From Myxococcus stipitatus (GTDB taxonomy: Bacteria; Myxococcota; Myxococcia; Myxococcales; Myxococcaceae): DNA of 64,000 nt. Positions 8,885-18,800 of this stretch are shown in pieces; within the stretch, counting starts at the first letter, position 1, and each line of letters begins with the position of its first letter. Location of the stretch: assembly GCF_021412625.1 (NCBI RefSeq), contig NZ_JAKCFI010000017.1, forward strand, positions 1 to 64,000, given 5' to 3'. The position numbers and the translations under genes are program-made. The notes beneath the pieces are model-generated. The model made no database searches. It was not told the origin of the DNA and saw nothing but the letters and a program-made list of their open reading frames with translations.

Positions 8885-10078
8885 CTACGGCACGCGGCCC
8901 ACGGCGCCGCCCGTGCCGCTCTCCTGCGAGGTGTAGAGCAGCGTCTCGCCGTCCACGAGCAGCCCACCGGGCCCCGTGCCCTGGGGGCCCACCTCGTCGA
9001 GGGTGGTCGTGTCGCAGCCTCCGCGGATGCGCTGGAGGAAGCCCGGGCTCTGGGCCACGGTCTCCTTGAAGTACACCGCGCCCCGGAACCACACCGGGAA
9101 CAGGGGCCCCCGGAGTCCGTCCGCGAGCAGCACGGGCTCGCCCCCGGCTCTGGGCAGCTTCCACACCTTCCCGGTACCGCCGCCGCCCTCGGTGACGAGG
9201 AAGTGCGTGGGCGTCAGCTCCAGCGACGTCCCGGCGGTGATGCTCGTGACGACGCGCTCGGCGGGCGAGTTGCCGTCGAGCGCGACGCGATAGAGGCCCG
9301 GTTCGCTGCCTCCGCTGACGAGGAACCACACCGTCTCCCCGTCGACGCGGGCGGCGCGCACCTGCGCGTTCAGGGGGCTCTCGTAGAGGACGAGCGACGA
9401 GGGCGCGGCGCCCACCGTGTCGACGCGGACGAGCCGCTGCCTGCCCGTGGCCACCACCACCACGTCGCGGCCCGACAAGCGCGCGGTCCTCACGTCCGTC
9501 CCGCCCACGGTGACGTTGTTCACCGACGCCTCGATGGGGAGCATTCCGCGCTCGCCCGTGGCCTTGTCCACGCGCCACAGTCCCCCCTGGTCCAGCACGT
9601 AGACGTTCTTCGCGTCCACCGCGATGGCGTCCGGTGAATAGAGCCCCTTGGTCAGCGTCGTCACCTCGCCGCTGCCGCGAGACAACCGGAGAATCTGTCC
9701 CTCGCCGCTCTCCGGCTGCGGGCGCAGCGAGTGCGACTCGGAGATGTAGATGTCGGTCGCGTCCACCGCCAGGCGCCTCGGGTTGTTCAGGCCCGGCACC
9801 AGCACCGCCCCGGGCTCGCGCGCGGGCTCCTCGCAGTGGCCCGCGTCCTCCTCGCCCGTGCTGCCCCCGTCCTCGCCCGAGGTGCCGCCGTCATCTCCCG
9901 TGGAGCCCCCGTCCTCGCCCATGCTTCCGCCGTCGTCTCCGGAGGAGCCCCCATCGGGCGTGCCCCCTCCGTCCCCACCATCCACCGAAGCGCTCGCGTC
10001 CGGCCCGCCCTGCGCGGGGGGCTTGTCGGAGGAGCACGCCACCACGAGCAGCAGGAAGGACAGGAGCGCGAGTCTCAT
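8885..10078 (-). CDS. Lipoprotein with Asp/Gly/Ser-rich linker and propeller-like repeats
   Basis: 397 residues from ATG 10078. A lipoprotein signal ends in LLLVVAC (Cys15). Residues about 25-80 are low-complexity Gly/Asp/Ser (GGSTGDDGG units) encoded by imperfect short DNA repeats. The rest holds repeated strands such as IAVDAKNVYVLDQGGLWRVD and VDGETVWFLVSGGSEPGLYR, which suggests a six-bladed beta-propeller. The function is unknown; many such proteins are envelope-associated in myxobacteria. Its ATG overlaps the stop of the upstream kinase gene (ATGA), so the pair is translationally coupled. Confidence 0.8.
   Translation of the reverse strand: MRLALLSFLLLVVACSSDKPPAQGGPDASASVDGGDGGGTPDGGSSGDDGGSMGEDGGSTGDDGGTSGEDGGSTGEEDAGHCEEPAREPGAVLVPGLNNPRRLAVDATDIYISESHSLRPQPESGEGQILRLSRGSGEVTTLTKGLYSPDAIAVDAKNVYVLDQGGLWRVDKATGERGMLPIEASVNNVTVGGTDVRTARLSGRDVVVVATGRQRLVRVDTVGAAPSSLVLYESPLNAQVRAARVDGETVWFLVSGGSEPGLYRVALDGNSPAERVVTSITAGTSLELTPTHFLVTEGGGGTGKVWKLPRAGGEPVLLADGLRGPLFPVWFRGAVYFKETVAQSPGFLQRIRGGCDTTTLDEVGPQGTGPGGLLVDGETLLYTSQESGTGGAVGRVP
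9836..9990. repeat. Short tandem repeats encoding the Gly/Asp/Ser linker
   Basis: Imperfect units encode GGS(M/T)G(E/D)D-type repeats within the lipoprotein gene. Such repeats can vary in number between strains by slippage. They are in frame and wholly coding. Confidence 0.6.
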
Positions 10079-11601
10079 GGGACGCCTTTCTTGAACGCGC
10101 GACTCAGCTCGCGGCTGAGCGCCGTGGTGTCGGACAGGAGCTTGGGGAGGCAGGCGGCGGCCCCCGCGCGCAGGGACTCCAGCGCGGTCTCCATGGTGAG
10201 GTGTTCGGCCAGTACGACGAAGGGCGCCCCCTGGGCGAGCGCCTTGCCCAGCTCCAGCGCCTTGCGTCCGTACGCCGGCGCGAAGTCCCAGCTCACCACC
10301 ACGCCCGCGGGCGGCTCCAGCGCGATGAGCTCCGCGGTGGGCAGCACGCGGGCCTCCAGGCCGGCCAGCTCCAGCGCCTCGGCGATCTGCGCCGCGGTGG
10401 TGGGGTTGTCCTCGAGGACGTCCACGCGCCGGGCCGCGGGCGCCGCGGTGACGGACGGGGGCGGCGCGGCCAGCGTCGCGCGCAGCAGCGTGCGCACCTC
10501 GCGGATGTCGTCGAAGGGCTTGAGCAGGTAGTCCACCACGCCCAGCTCCAGCGCCTGCTGCGTCGTCACCAGCGACGGGTAGCCCGTCATGAGGATGACG
10601 CGCGAGGTGGAGTAGAGCCGCCGGGCCTGCTGCGCCAGCTCCAGGCCGGACAGGCCGGGCAGGTTCTTGTCCGTGACGATGAGGTCCACGGGCGCCTCGC
10701 GCAGCAGGTCCAGCGCCTCCTCGCCGCTGGCCGCCTCGATGACCTCGCACTCCTTGCCCATCAGGTCGCGGAACACCATGCGGATGATGGTCTCGTCGTC
10801 CACCACCAGCAGGCGCTGGCGGCGCGGCGGCGCGACGTCCGTGGGCGGGAAGAGCACGCGGAACACCGTGGCGGGCGGAGGCACGTCCCGCAGCGTCCCC
10901 TGCGGGGCGAGGCCAATCTGCGCGTGGTGCTCCTGGGCGATGCGCCGGCACACCGCGAGCCCCAGCCCCGTGCCGCGTTTGCTGGCGGTGACGTACGGCT
11001 CGAAGATGCGCTCGCGCAGCTCGTCGGGGATGCCCGGGCCCCAGTCGGCCACGTAGAGCACCGGGTGGGCGCCATCGCGCGTGAGCACCACCTTCACCCG
11101 GCCTCGCCCCGCCATGGCGTCGCGGGCGTTGTTGAGCAGGTTGAGCGTGAGCTGCTCGATGAGCCGCGCGTTGCCCTGGATGGTGATGTCCTCGGGGGCC
11201 TCCACCTCCAGGGAGATGCGCGCCGAGTCGGGGTTGACGCTGAAGAGCTTCGCCGCCGCCCAGATGGGGGCCGCGAGCGACAGGCGCTGCTGGGGCGCGT
11301 GCCGCTCGCTCGCCAGGCGGATGTAGTCGGAGACGATCTGCTCCATCCGCTCCACCTGCGCGAGCAGCAGGCGCAGCGGGCCGGTGGGGCCGCCGCCGTC
11401 CTCGGCGAGCAGCTGTGCGTAGGCCTTCACGCCGAGCAGGGGCTGGCGCAGCTCGTGGAGCACCTCCGCGGCGAGCTGGACCGAGTGTGCTCCCGTGCGT
11501 TGCAGGGCCGCCGCCGCGGCGCGCGCGGCCGGGAGGTCTCCCGCGTCCAGGGCCTGGAGCAGTTGAGCGAGCGGCGCCGGAATCTCCATGGTTCGGAGCA
11601 T
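10075..11601 (-). CDS. Hybrid sensor histidine kinase with two receiver domains
   Basis: About 508 residues from ATG 11601, or 504 from ATG 11589. The HisKA motif HELRQPL has its His near 45-49. The ATPase domain has LNLLNNARDAM, DWGPGIPDELRERIFEPY and GTGLGLAVCRRI. Receiver 1 (about 260-375) has DDE, phospho-acceptor Asp in LIVTDKNLP and Lys in LLKPFD. A second receiver-like domain (about 386-504) starts VDVLEDNP but lacks a clear DxxxP acceptor. No membrane segments or N-terminal sensor are seen, so it is a soluble kinase. It is translationally coupled to the downstream lipoprotein gene and divergent from encC. Confidence 0.88.
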   Translation of the reverse strand: MLRTMEIPAPLAQLLQALDAGDLPAARAAAAALQRTGAHSVQLAAEVLHELRQPLLGVKAYAQLLAEDGGGPTGPLRLLLAQVERMEQIVSDYIRLASERHAPQQRLSLAAPIWAAAKLFSVNPDSARISLEVEAPEDITIQGNARLIEQLTLNLLNNARDAMAGRGRVKVVLTRDGAHPVLYVADWGPGIPDELRERIFEPYVTASKRGTGLGLAVCRRIAQEHHAQIGLAPQGTLRDVPPPATVFRVLFPPTDVAPPRRQRLLVVDDETIIRMVFRDLMGKECEVIEAASGEEALDLLREAPVDLIVTDKNLPGLSGLELAQQARRLYSTSRVILMTGYPSLVTTQQALELGVVDYLLKPFDDIREVRTLLRATLAAPPPSVTAAPAARRVDVLEDNPTTAAQIAEALELAGLEARVLPTAELIALEPPAGVVVSWDFAPAYGRKALELGKALAQGAPFVVLAEHLTMETALESLRAGAAACLPKLLSDTTALSRELSRAFKKGVP

Positions 11602-11736
11602 GGCGGAGGCGGCCTCTCCCACGCAACGCACCCGGAGGGATTCCGTTGACCGGGGCCTCCGGCGCGCGGATGCTGGCCGCGACCTTTCGCGCCGTCCAGC
11701 CGCTGGACGACGCCGCCCGGCCTCGGGAGGGCCTTC

Positions 11737-12132
11737 ATGCCGCAGACCGACCCGTTCCACTCCTTGGTGCCCCGGAAGATGACCGACACGGAGCTGGCCC
11801 GCTCCATCCGGCTCAACATCGAGGCGGAGCTGGACGCCATCAACCTCTACGCCGCGCACATTGACGCCACCGACAACGAGGAGGCCAAGGCCGTCCTGCG
11901 CCACGTCATGGACGAGGAGCGCGAGCACGCCGCGCTGTTCTGGCAGCTCATCGCCCGGCTGGACCCCGAGCAGGCCCAGCACGCCCAGGAGGCGGTGGAG
12001 AAGTTCAAGCTCATCATCTCCGGCGCCCCGCACGAGTCCGTCGAAGCGGTGGGCAAGGAGGGCGCGTCGTCCTCCGCCGAACCCGAGCCGGCCGTCGCCA
12101 AGCGGCTGACCGTGGGCAGCCTGCGCCCGTAG
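11737..12132 (+). CDS. encC: Encapsulin cargo ferritin-like protein EncC
   Basis: 131 residues. A ferritin-like helical pair contains IEAELDAINLYAAHIDATDN and VMDEEREHAALFW. Glu31, Glu61 and His64 sit in register with the iron ligands of encapsulated ferritins. The C-terminus KRLTVGSLRP carries the LTVGSLR encapsulin cargo-loading peptide known from Myxococcus EncB, EncC and EncD. By family knowledge it oxidises Fe(II) inside the EncA shell as an iron store against oxidative stress. The shell gene is not in the window. The start at 11737 follows GGGAGG. The gene is divergent from the hybrid kinase and convergent with the diguanylate cyclase gene. Confidence 0.93.
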   Translation: MPQTDPFHSLVPRKMTDTELARSIRLNIEAELDAINLYAAHIDATDNEEAKAVLRHVMDEEREHAALFWQLIARLDPEQAQHAQEAVEKFKLIISGAPHESVEAVGKEGASSSAEPEPAVAKRLTVGSLRP

Positions 12133-12135
12133 CGA

Positions 12136-13521
12136 CTAGGCCGCGCCGGTGCTCCCCTGGCGGCGCTCCGCCGGGGGGGCCTCCAGGTCCTGCGCGGCCA
12201 TGTAGACGACGTTCCGGGTGCCCCGCTTGCCGCGGTACATGGCCCGGTCGGACAGGTCCAGCAGCGTGGCCTTGTCGCGGGCGTGTTCGGGGAAGCTGGC
12301 CACGCCGATGCACGTGGTGAGCTTGAGCGACAGCCCCTCGCGCGCCAGGAAGTGGTGCGTCTCCATGGTGCGCCGGATGCGCTCGGCCACCTTGAGGGCG
12401 CCGCCCGAATCCGTGCCGCGCAACAGCACCACGTACTCGTCGCCGCCGTAGCGCGCGACGACGTCCGGATCCCTCACGCAGCCCTTCACCACGCGCGCCG
12501 TCTCCACCAGCAGCTTGCTGCCCACGAGGTGGCCGTATGTGTCGTTGATGGACTTGAAGTGGTCCAGGTCCAAAAAGAGCAGGCTGAAGGGGCGCTCGGT
12601 CTGGAGCGCGTCGCGCACCTCCCGGTCCAGGACCAGGTGCAGGTAGCGCGTGTTGAACAGGCGGGTGAGGTCGTCGACGTACGCCAGGTCCTCCACCGCG
12701 GCGAAGCGGTCGAGGTTGCGCAGCGCCAGCGTCCAGTTGCGCACCAGGTAGCTGGCCGACTCCGCGGCCCAGTCCGTGTTCGGCCCCTTGAAGAAGAGCA
12801 CCGCGTGGCCGAGCACCGCGTCGCCGTCCGCGGCGGGGAAGCTGAGGACCCGGTCGAACGGCGCGTCGAGCGACTCCAGCTCCCGGGGCGCGCGCGCGTC
12901 CTGGAGCTGCTCGCGCAGCCAGCTCACCAGCGCCTCCTCCATCCCCTCCGGCAGGCCGCGCGTGCCCTGCGCGCGCAGCCCGAGCGACGCGTCGCGCTCC
13001 AGCAGCACGACGGCGCTGGCGGAGGCCATGGCCTCCAGCGCGCTGGTGGTGGCCGTGGCCAGCTTCTCGCGGTCCAGCGTGGTGGCCAGCCGCTGGCCGG
13101 CCTCGAGGAGCGCGACGTGCCGACGCAGGGAGGCGTTCTCCTGCATCAGGTCGCGCGTGGTGAGCGCGCGCCGCACCGCGTGCTGGAGCGCCTCCGGGGC
13201 CACGGGCTTGACCAGGTATTCGGCCGCGCCGCTCTTGATGGCGCGCACCGCGGGGTCCACCTTGTCCAGCGCGGTGATGACCACCACCTCCACGCCGGGG
13301 TGGCGCTCGCGCACGTAGCGCAGCACCTCCATGCCGTCGCCGCCGGGGAGGATGAGGTCCGTCACCACCGCGTCGAAGCGGTCCATGGCGAGCGCCTGCC
13401 GCGCGTCCTGGAGCGTGGCCACCGCCGTGACGGTGTGCCCCACCGCGGTGAGGTAGTCGCCGTAGAGGGTGCGGGCGATCTTTTCGTCATCGACGAGGAG
13501 GATGCGCGCCATCTCCCGCAC
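12136..13521 (-). CDS. Response regulator diguanylate cyclase (REC-GAF-like-GGDEF)
   Basis: 461 residues. The receiver (5-120) has acceptor Asp55 in VVTDLILP and Lys in YLVKPV. The middle region (about 130-270) is GAF-like. The GGDEF domain (about 280-440) has the active site RYGGDEY at 357-363 and an inhibitory I-site RDPD at 350-353 with five-residue spacing, so it should make cyclic di-GMP under product inhibition. It is soluble. Its stop lies three bases from the end of encC. It is divergent from the CheW-like gene with about 40 bp between starts, so the two may share control. A second start at 13512 (MARILLV) is equally good. Confidence 0.92.
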   Translation of the reverse strand: MREMARILLVDDEKIARTLYGDYLTAVGHTVTAVATLQDARQALAMDRFDAVVTDLILPGGDGMEVLRYVRERHPGVEVVVITALDKVDPAVRAIKSGAAEYLVKPVAPEALQHAVRRALTTRDLMQENASLRRHVALLEAGQRLATTLDREKLATATTSALEAMASASAVVLLERDASLGLRAQGTRGLPEGMEEALVSWLREQLQDARAPRELESLDAPFDRVLSFPAADGDAVLGHAVLFFKGPNTDWAAESASYLVRNWTLALRNLDRFAAVEDLAYVDDLTRLFNTRYLHLVLDREVRDALQTERPFSLLFLDLDHFKSINDTYGHLVGSKLLVETARVVKGCVRDPDVVARYGGDEYVVLLRGTDSGGALKVAERIRRTMETHHFLAREGLSLKLTTCIGVASFPEHARDKATLLDLSDRAMYRGKRGTRNVVYMAAQDLEAPPAERRQGSTGAA

Positions 13522-13564
13522 GGCTTACCACACCCACGGGCGGAACGCTGCTAGGGTGGCCCCC

Positions 13565-14380
13565 GTGCCGCCCTTCGAAAGTGGTCGTCGGCTCTGCTTG
13601 CTCGTCGAAGCCGGGGAGACCCACTATGCCGTGGAAGCCACGTCCGTCATGGAAGTGGCGATGCCTGGCGCGCATGGCAGCAACCTGCGCGGTGTGCTCG
13701 AGGTGAAGGACCTCTCCGCCCTGCTGGGGGGACCGCCCGAGGAGGGCGTGGGGATGGTGGTGGTGCTGGACGTGAGCCCCACGCTCGCGGTGCGTGTGCG
13801 TTCGGTGGTGGAGGTGGCGGACGTGGCGCGCGCGCCGTTCTTCCTGTTGCCACCGGGGTTGGCGGACTCGCTGGCGCCGCTGTCGCGGGGGGCGGTGCTG
13901 CACAAGGAGCGGCTGTACCTGGAGCTCATCGCGGAGGCGCTGCCGCACCGGGTGGGCCCCCGGGCCGCGCCCGCCTCCCCGCGCCCCGTCCACTGGGCCG
14001 AGTCCGTGCCGGAGCGCGCGCTCGTCTTCGAGTCGCAGGGTCGCCTGTTCGGCGTCCCGCTGACCTTCGTCTCCCAGGTGGTGGCGCGGGGCGAGGCCTT
14101 CAGCGTGCTGCCCGTGCAGAGCGGGCCGGTGGCCGGTATCTTTCCGCATGCCCAGGTCCTCTGGCCCATCTGTTCGGTCCCGGCGCTGCTGGGGGCGGTG
14201 CCCCAGCCGGAGCCCTTCTTCCTCCTCACGGAGCTGGCGGGACGCAACGTGGGGCTGACGGCCACGCGGGTGCTCGGCGTGCTGCAGCGCTTCGAGCCGG
14301 ACGAGACGGCGGGCACCTTCCGCGTCCCCGGGTTGGCCGAGCCCGTACTGTTCCTGGACCTACAGCGCATGTTTTCTTGA
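13565..14380 (+). CDS. Double CheW-like domain protein
   Basis: 271 residues from GTG 13565; an in-frame GTG at 13556 is an alternative. It has two CheW-like beta domains: residues about 10-130 (LCLLVEAGETHYAVEATSVMEV, LGGPPEEGVGMVVVLD) and about 155-270 (ALVFESQGRLFGVPLTFVSQV, LDLQRMF at the end). CheW domains couple chemoreceptors to CheA kinases. Two in one protein without a kinase suggests an adaptor or polarity scaffold. It lies directly upstream of romR in the same direction, so a link to motility polarity is plausible but inferred. Confidence 0.8.
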   Translation: MPPFESGRRLCLLVEAGETHYAVEATSVMEVAMPGAHGSNLRGVLEVKDLSALLGGPPEEGVGMVVVLDVSPTLAVRVRSVVEVADVARAPFFLLPPGLADSLAPLSRGAVLHKERLYLELIAEALPHRVGPRAAPASPRPVHWAESVPERALVFESQGRLFGVPLTFVSQVVARGEAFSVLPVQSGPVAGIFPHAQVLWPICSVPALLGAVPQPEPFFLLTELAGRNVGLTATRVLGVLQRFEPDETAGTFRVPGLAEPVLFLDLQRMFS

Positions 14381-14500
14381 TCGCCCCGGAGCGCGAACCG
14401 TAAGCTGCCGGGCTTGATACCGTGCCGCGAAGCAGGTTTTCTCGCGGCCAGATTCCTCAACGAAATCAGGGGGGTGTCGATGCCCCCGAGGCCTGAACCG

Positions 14501-15769
14501 ATGCCCAAGAATCTGCTGGTCGCCGATGACTCGCTCACCATCCGCAAGGTGATCGGCATGATTTTCGCGACCGAGGACTTCCAGGTGACCGCGGTGGACA
14601 ACGGGCTGGACGCCATCGCGCGCAGCCGCGAGCTGCGTCCGGACGTCGTCCTGGCCGACGTGATGATGCCCGGCAAGAGCGGCTACGAAGTGTGCGAGGC
14701 CCTCAAGAGCGACCCGTCCACGCAGGCCATCCCGGTGGTGCTGCTGGCCGGCACCTTCGAGGCGTTCGACGAGAACCGCGCGCGCGCCGCCCGCGCGGAC
14801 GACCACATCACCAAGCCCTTCGAGAGCCAGGTGCTGCTCGACAAGGTGAAGGCGCTGGTGGGGCAGAAGAGCAACACGCCGCCGGCCTCCATCGCCACGC
14901 AGGTCACCCGTCCCACCGCCGCGCCGGCGCCCACGGCCGCCGCGCCCGCCGCCCACCCCGCCGCGCCGGCCGGTGCCCGTCCGGGCGTGCCTCCGGGACC
15001 GGGGATGCCGCCTCCGGGCGCGCGTCCTCCTGGGCCGGGCGTGCCTCCGGGCGCGCGTCCTCCGGGGCCTGGGATGCCGCCTCCTGGCGCGCGTCCCCCC
15101 GGGCCGGGGATGCCGCCGGGACCGGGGATGCCGCCTCCGGGCGCGCGTCCTCCGGGGCCTGGGATGCCGCCTCCTGGCGCGCGTCCTCCGGGGCCTGGGA
15201 TGCCGCCTCCTGGCGCGCGTCCTCCGGGGCCGGGCGCGCCGCCTCCGGGCGCGGTGGGGCGTCCCGCCGTGCCGCCTCCTCCCGGGGCTCCCGCGCCTGG
15301 GATGCCGCCGCGTCCGGGGATGCCTCCGGCGCCGGGGGCTCCGGGCGTCGCCGCGCGTCCCGCCGCGCCGGGTGTGCCGGGAGGGCTGCCGCGTCCTCCG
15401 GGGGCCACGCCGCTGCCGCCCATGCCGGGTGGCGCGCCGCAGCCCGCGGCCCGTGGGCGTGACCCGTTCGGCCTGGGGGCGCCCCAGCCGGCGGCCGCCC
15501 AGCCGGCCATCAGCATCGAGGACTCCCTGCCCGACACGAGCGGCGCGGAGGAGATCTCCATCGACATCGGGAGCCCGGCCCCCGCCGCGCCCGCTCCCCG
15601 CGCCGCTCCCGCCCCGGATGGCGGCGAGGCGCTGCTGCGCGAGGCCCTGTCCAAGGCGTCGCGAGAGGTCATCGAGAAGATCGCCTGGGAGGTCGTACCG
15701 CAGCTGGCGGAGACGATCATCCGCGAGGAGCTCGAGCGGCTCATCAAGGACCGAGAGACGCAGCACTGA
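14501..15769 (+). CDS. romR: Motility polarity response regulator RomR
   Basis: 422 residues. The N-terminal receiver (1-120) places the phospho-acceptor at Asp53 in VVLADVMMPG when the start is ATG 14501, as published for RomR; an in-frame ATG at 14480 exists. A long Pro/Gly/Ala linker (about 130-345) is followed by a conserved acidic and helical C-terminal tail (EALLREALSKASREVIEKIA to the end). In M. xanthus RomR localises to the cell poles, recruits MglA/MglB partners and sets the lagging-leading polarity of gliding and pilus motility. The linker holds nearly identical 12-residue units (GARPPGPGMPPP). Gene order also matches the M. xanthus romR locus as I recall it. Confidence 0.93.
   Translation: MPKNLLVADDSLTIRKVIGMIFATEDFQVTAVDNGLDAIARSRELRPDVVLADVMMPGKSGYEVCEALKSDPSTQAIPVVLLAGTFEAFDENRARAARADDHITKPFESQVLLDKVKALVGQKSNTPPASIATQVTRPTAAPAPTAAAPAAHPAAPAGARPGVPPGPGMPPPGARPPGPGVPPGARPPGPGMPPPGARPPGPGMPPGPGMPPPGARPPGPGMPPPGARPPGPGMPPPGARPPGPGAPPPGAVGRPAVPPPPGAPAPGMPPRPGMPPAPGAPGVAARPAAPGVPGGLPRPPGATPLPPMPGGAPQPAARGRDPFGLGAPQPAAAQPAISIEDSLPDTSGAEEISIDIGSPAPAAPAPRAAPAPDGGEALLREALSKASREVIEKIAWEVVPQLAETIIREELERLIKDRETQH
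15016..15251. repeat. 36-bp tandem repeats in romR (GARPPGPGMPPP units)
   Basis: Units encoding GARPPGPGMPPP recur about five times with near-identical DNA between about 15016 and 15251; two consecutive copies near 15139-15210 are almost identical. The repeats are in frame. They lengthen the flexible linker between the RomR receiver and its C-terminal localisation region and could vary in copy number. Confidence 0.8.
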
Positions 15770-15804
15770 GGCGAGAGCTTTCGCCGTAACCTCCTGACCT
15801 TCCG

Positions 15805-15837
15805 CCAGCCCCCCGTCGAGGGGGGCGGTTGTCTTCC
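15805..15837 (+). terminator. Hairpin between romR and valS
   Basis: CCCCCC at 15809-15814 pairs with GGGGGG at 15820-15825 around a GTCGA loop; GC/GC pairs with a bulged A extend the stem to 15805-15828, followed by TTGTCTT. It may end romR transcription. The right arm is also the only Shine-Dalgarno-like sequence before valS ATG 15838, so it might instead control valS translation. Confidence 0.45.
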
Positions 15838-18800
15838 ATGAGCGACACTACTGAACTGTCCAAGGCCTACGAGCCCACCGAGGTCGAGGCCCGTCGTTAC
15901 GCGTTCTGGCTGGAGAAGGGCTACTTCCGCGCCGAGGCGACGTCCGACAAGCCCGCCTTCTCCATCGTCCTGCCGCCGCCCAACGTGACGGGCAGCCTGC
16001 ACATCGGCCACGCGCTCACCGCGACCATCCAGGACATCCTGACGCGTTGGAAGCGGATGAGCGGCTTCAACGCGCTCTGGCTCCCCGGCACGGACCACGC
16101 CGGCATCGCCACGCAGATGGTGGTGGAGAAGGAGCTGAAGAAGACCGAGGGCAAGAGCCGCCACGACCTGGGCCGCGAGGCGTTCCTGAAGCGCGTCTGG
16201 GAGTGGAAGGGGAAGTACGGCGCCCGCATCGGCGAGCAGCACCGCTTCCTGGGCGCGTCGCTGGACTGGAGCCGCGAGCGCTTCACCATGGACGAGCAGT
16301 CGTCCGCGGCGGTGCGCGAGGTCTTCGTCCGACTGTACGAAGAAGGCCTGATGTACCGGGCCCAGAAGCTCATCAACTGGTGCCCCTCGTGCCGCACGGC
16401 GCTCAGCGACCTGGAGGTCGAGCACGAGGAGAAGAACGGCTCCATCTGGCACATCCGCTACCCGGTGAAGGACTCCGACCGCGCGCTCACCGTGGCCACC
16501 ACGCGCCCGGAGACGATGCTGGGCGACACGGCGGTGGCGGTGCACCCGGAGGACGAGCGGTACAAGGACCTCATCGGCAAGCGCGTGGTGCTGCCGCTGT
16601 CCGGCCGCGAGATTCCCATCATCGCGGACGGCGAGCTGGTGGATCCGAAGTTCGGCACCGGCGTGGTGAAGGTGACGCCCGCGCACGACTTCAACGACTA
16701 CCAGACGGGCCTGCGCCATGGCCTGCCCATGTTGTCCATCCTGGACGACGCGGCGCGGATGACGAAGGACACCGGCAAGTACGCCGGCATGGACCGCTTC
16801 GAGGCGCGCAAGGCGGTGCTGGCGGACCTGCAGGAGCAGGGGCTGCTGGAGAAGGAAGAGCCCCACAAGCTGTCGGTGGGCACCTGCCAGCGCAGCGGCA
16901 CGGTGGTGGAGCCCCGGCTGTCGCCGCAGTGGTTCATCAAGATCGAGCCGCTGGCCCGCCCGGCCATCGAGGCGGTGGAGCAGGGCCGCACGAAGTTCGT
17001 CCCGGAGTCGTGGACGAACACGTTCTTCCACTGGATGCGCAACATCCACGACTGGTGTGTCAGCCGCCAGCTGTGGTGGGGCCACCAGATCCCCGCGTAC
17101 TACTGCACCTCATGCAGCCCTCGCCTGGGCGATGACACGGACCTGCCGCTGGATGCTCCGACGGTGAAGGTGGGCGGCGTGGACTTCTCCCGCGCGGAGC
17201 CCATCGTGGCCCGTCAGGCGCCGGAGTCCTGCCCCAAGTGCGGCGGCACGAGCTTCGTGCAGGACCCGGACGTGCTGGACACGTGGTTCTCTTCCGCGCT
17301 GTGGCCCTTCTCCACGCTGGGCTGGCCGCGTCCGACGGAGGAGCTGAAGACCTTCTACCCGACGTCCGTCATGGAGACGGGCCACGACATCATCTTCTTC
17401 TGGGTCGCCCGGATGATGATGATGGGCCTGCACTTCATGGGGGATGTGCCCTTCCGCACCGTGTACCTGCACGCGATGGTGCGCGACGAGAAGGGCGAGA
17501 AGATGTCCAAGACGAAGGGGAACGTCATCGATCCCCTGGACGTCATCCTCGGCGCGAAGCCGGAGGCGCTCGCCCCGGCGCTGAAGAACAAGTTCCCCCA
17601 GGGAATGCCGGCGTTCGGCGCGGACGCGCTGCGCTTCACGCTCGCCTCGCTCACGCAGCAGGGGCGCGACATCAAGCTGTCGATGGACCGACTCGCCGGC
17701 TACAAGGCGTTCTGCAACAAGCTGTGGAACGCCAGCCGCTTCGCCCTGATGAACATGGGCGAGTTCCAGTACGACGGAGCCTCGCTGAAGGAGTGCTCGC
17801 TGACGCTGGCGGACCGGTGGATCCTCTCCCGGCTCCAGCGGGCCACGGCGGAGGCCCGCGCGTCGCTGGAGAACTACGGCTTCGCGGAGGCGGCCTCCAC
17901 GCTGTACCAGTTCCTGTGGGCGGAGTTCTGCGACTGGTACATCGAGCTGTCCAAGGGCTCGCTCTACGGTGAGGACGCGGCGGCGAAGGACACCACCCGC
18001 GCGGTGCTCATCTACAGCCTGGACCGCGTGCTGCGGCTGATGCACCCGTTCATGCCGTTCATCACCGAGGAGATCTGGCAGAAGCTGCCGATGTCCCGGC
18101 CGACGGACAGCATCATGATCGCCGCGTACCCGGAGCCGGACACGGCGCTGGTGGACGAGGCGGCCGAGGCGGAGATGGCGCCGGTCATCGCCGCCATCGA
18201 GGGCCTGCGCACCATCCGCGGCGAGAGCAACCTGCCTCCCGCCACCAAGGTGAAGGCGGTGGTGCAGAGCCCGGACGCCCGCACGCGCGAGCTGCTCGAG
18301 CGTTGGCGTGGCTACCTGATGCCGCTGGCTGGGCTGTCCGAGGTCCACGTCGGCCCTCCGGGCGCGAAGCCTCCGCAGGCGGCGGCCTTCGTGGCGACGA
18401 ACCTGGAGATCTTCGTCCCGCTGGCGGGGCTCATCGACCTGGACGCGGAGCGCGACCGCCTGCGCAAGGAGATCGCGCGCGCGGAGCAGGAGGCGGCCAG
18501 CGTCCTGCGCAAGCTGGAGAACCCCAACTTCGTGGCCAAGGCTCCGCCGGACGTGGTCGAGAAGGACCGTGCCCGCGTGGTGGAGTTGAAGGAGCGCAAG
18601 GCCAAGCTCGAAGATCATCTGCAGCGGATTGCCCCGGAGCCTTCCATGCCCGAGTCCACGCCGTCCGAGAGCAGCACGCCCGCCGTGGTGGAGGACCTCG
18701 CGTCCCCCTCCGAACCCGCCCAGGTGAAGGTCGCCCCGACGAAGGAGGAGAAGGGCGGCGTTGACCTGGGCCAGGAGCTGAAGGGAGAGCTGGGCGACGA

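Noticed and set aside
10079..11626. Upstream extension of the lipoprotein frame, giving a 913-residue protein
   Set aside because: The extension is Arg/Gly/Ala shadow sequence through the kinase gene; the lipoprotein signal at 10078 and the ATGA overlap mark the real start.
15016..15251. Regular 36-bp repeats that could suggest a CRISPR-like array
   Set aside because: No unique spacers, units are contiguous and in frame, encoding the Pro/Gly linker of RomR.
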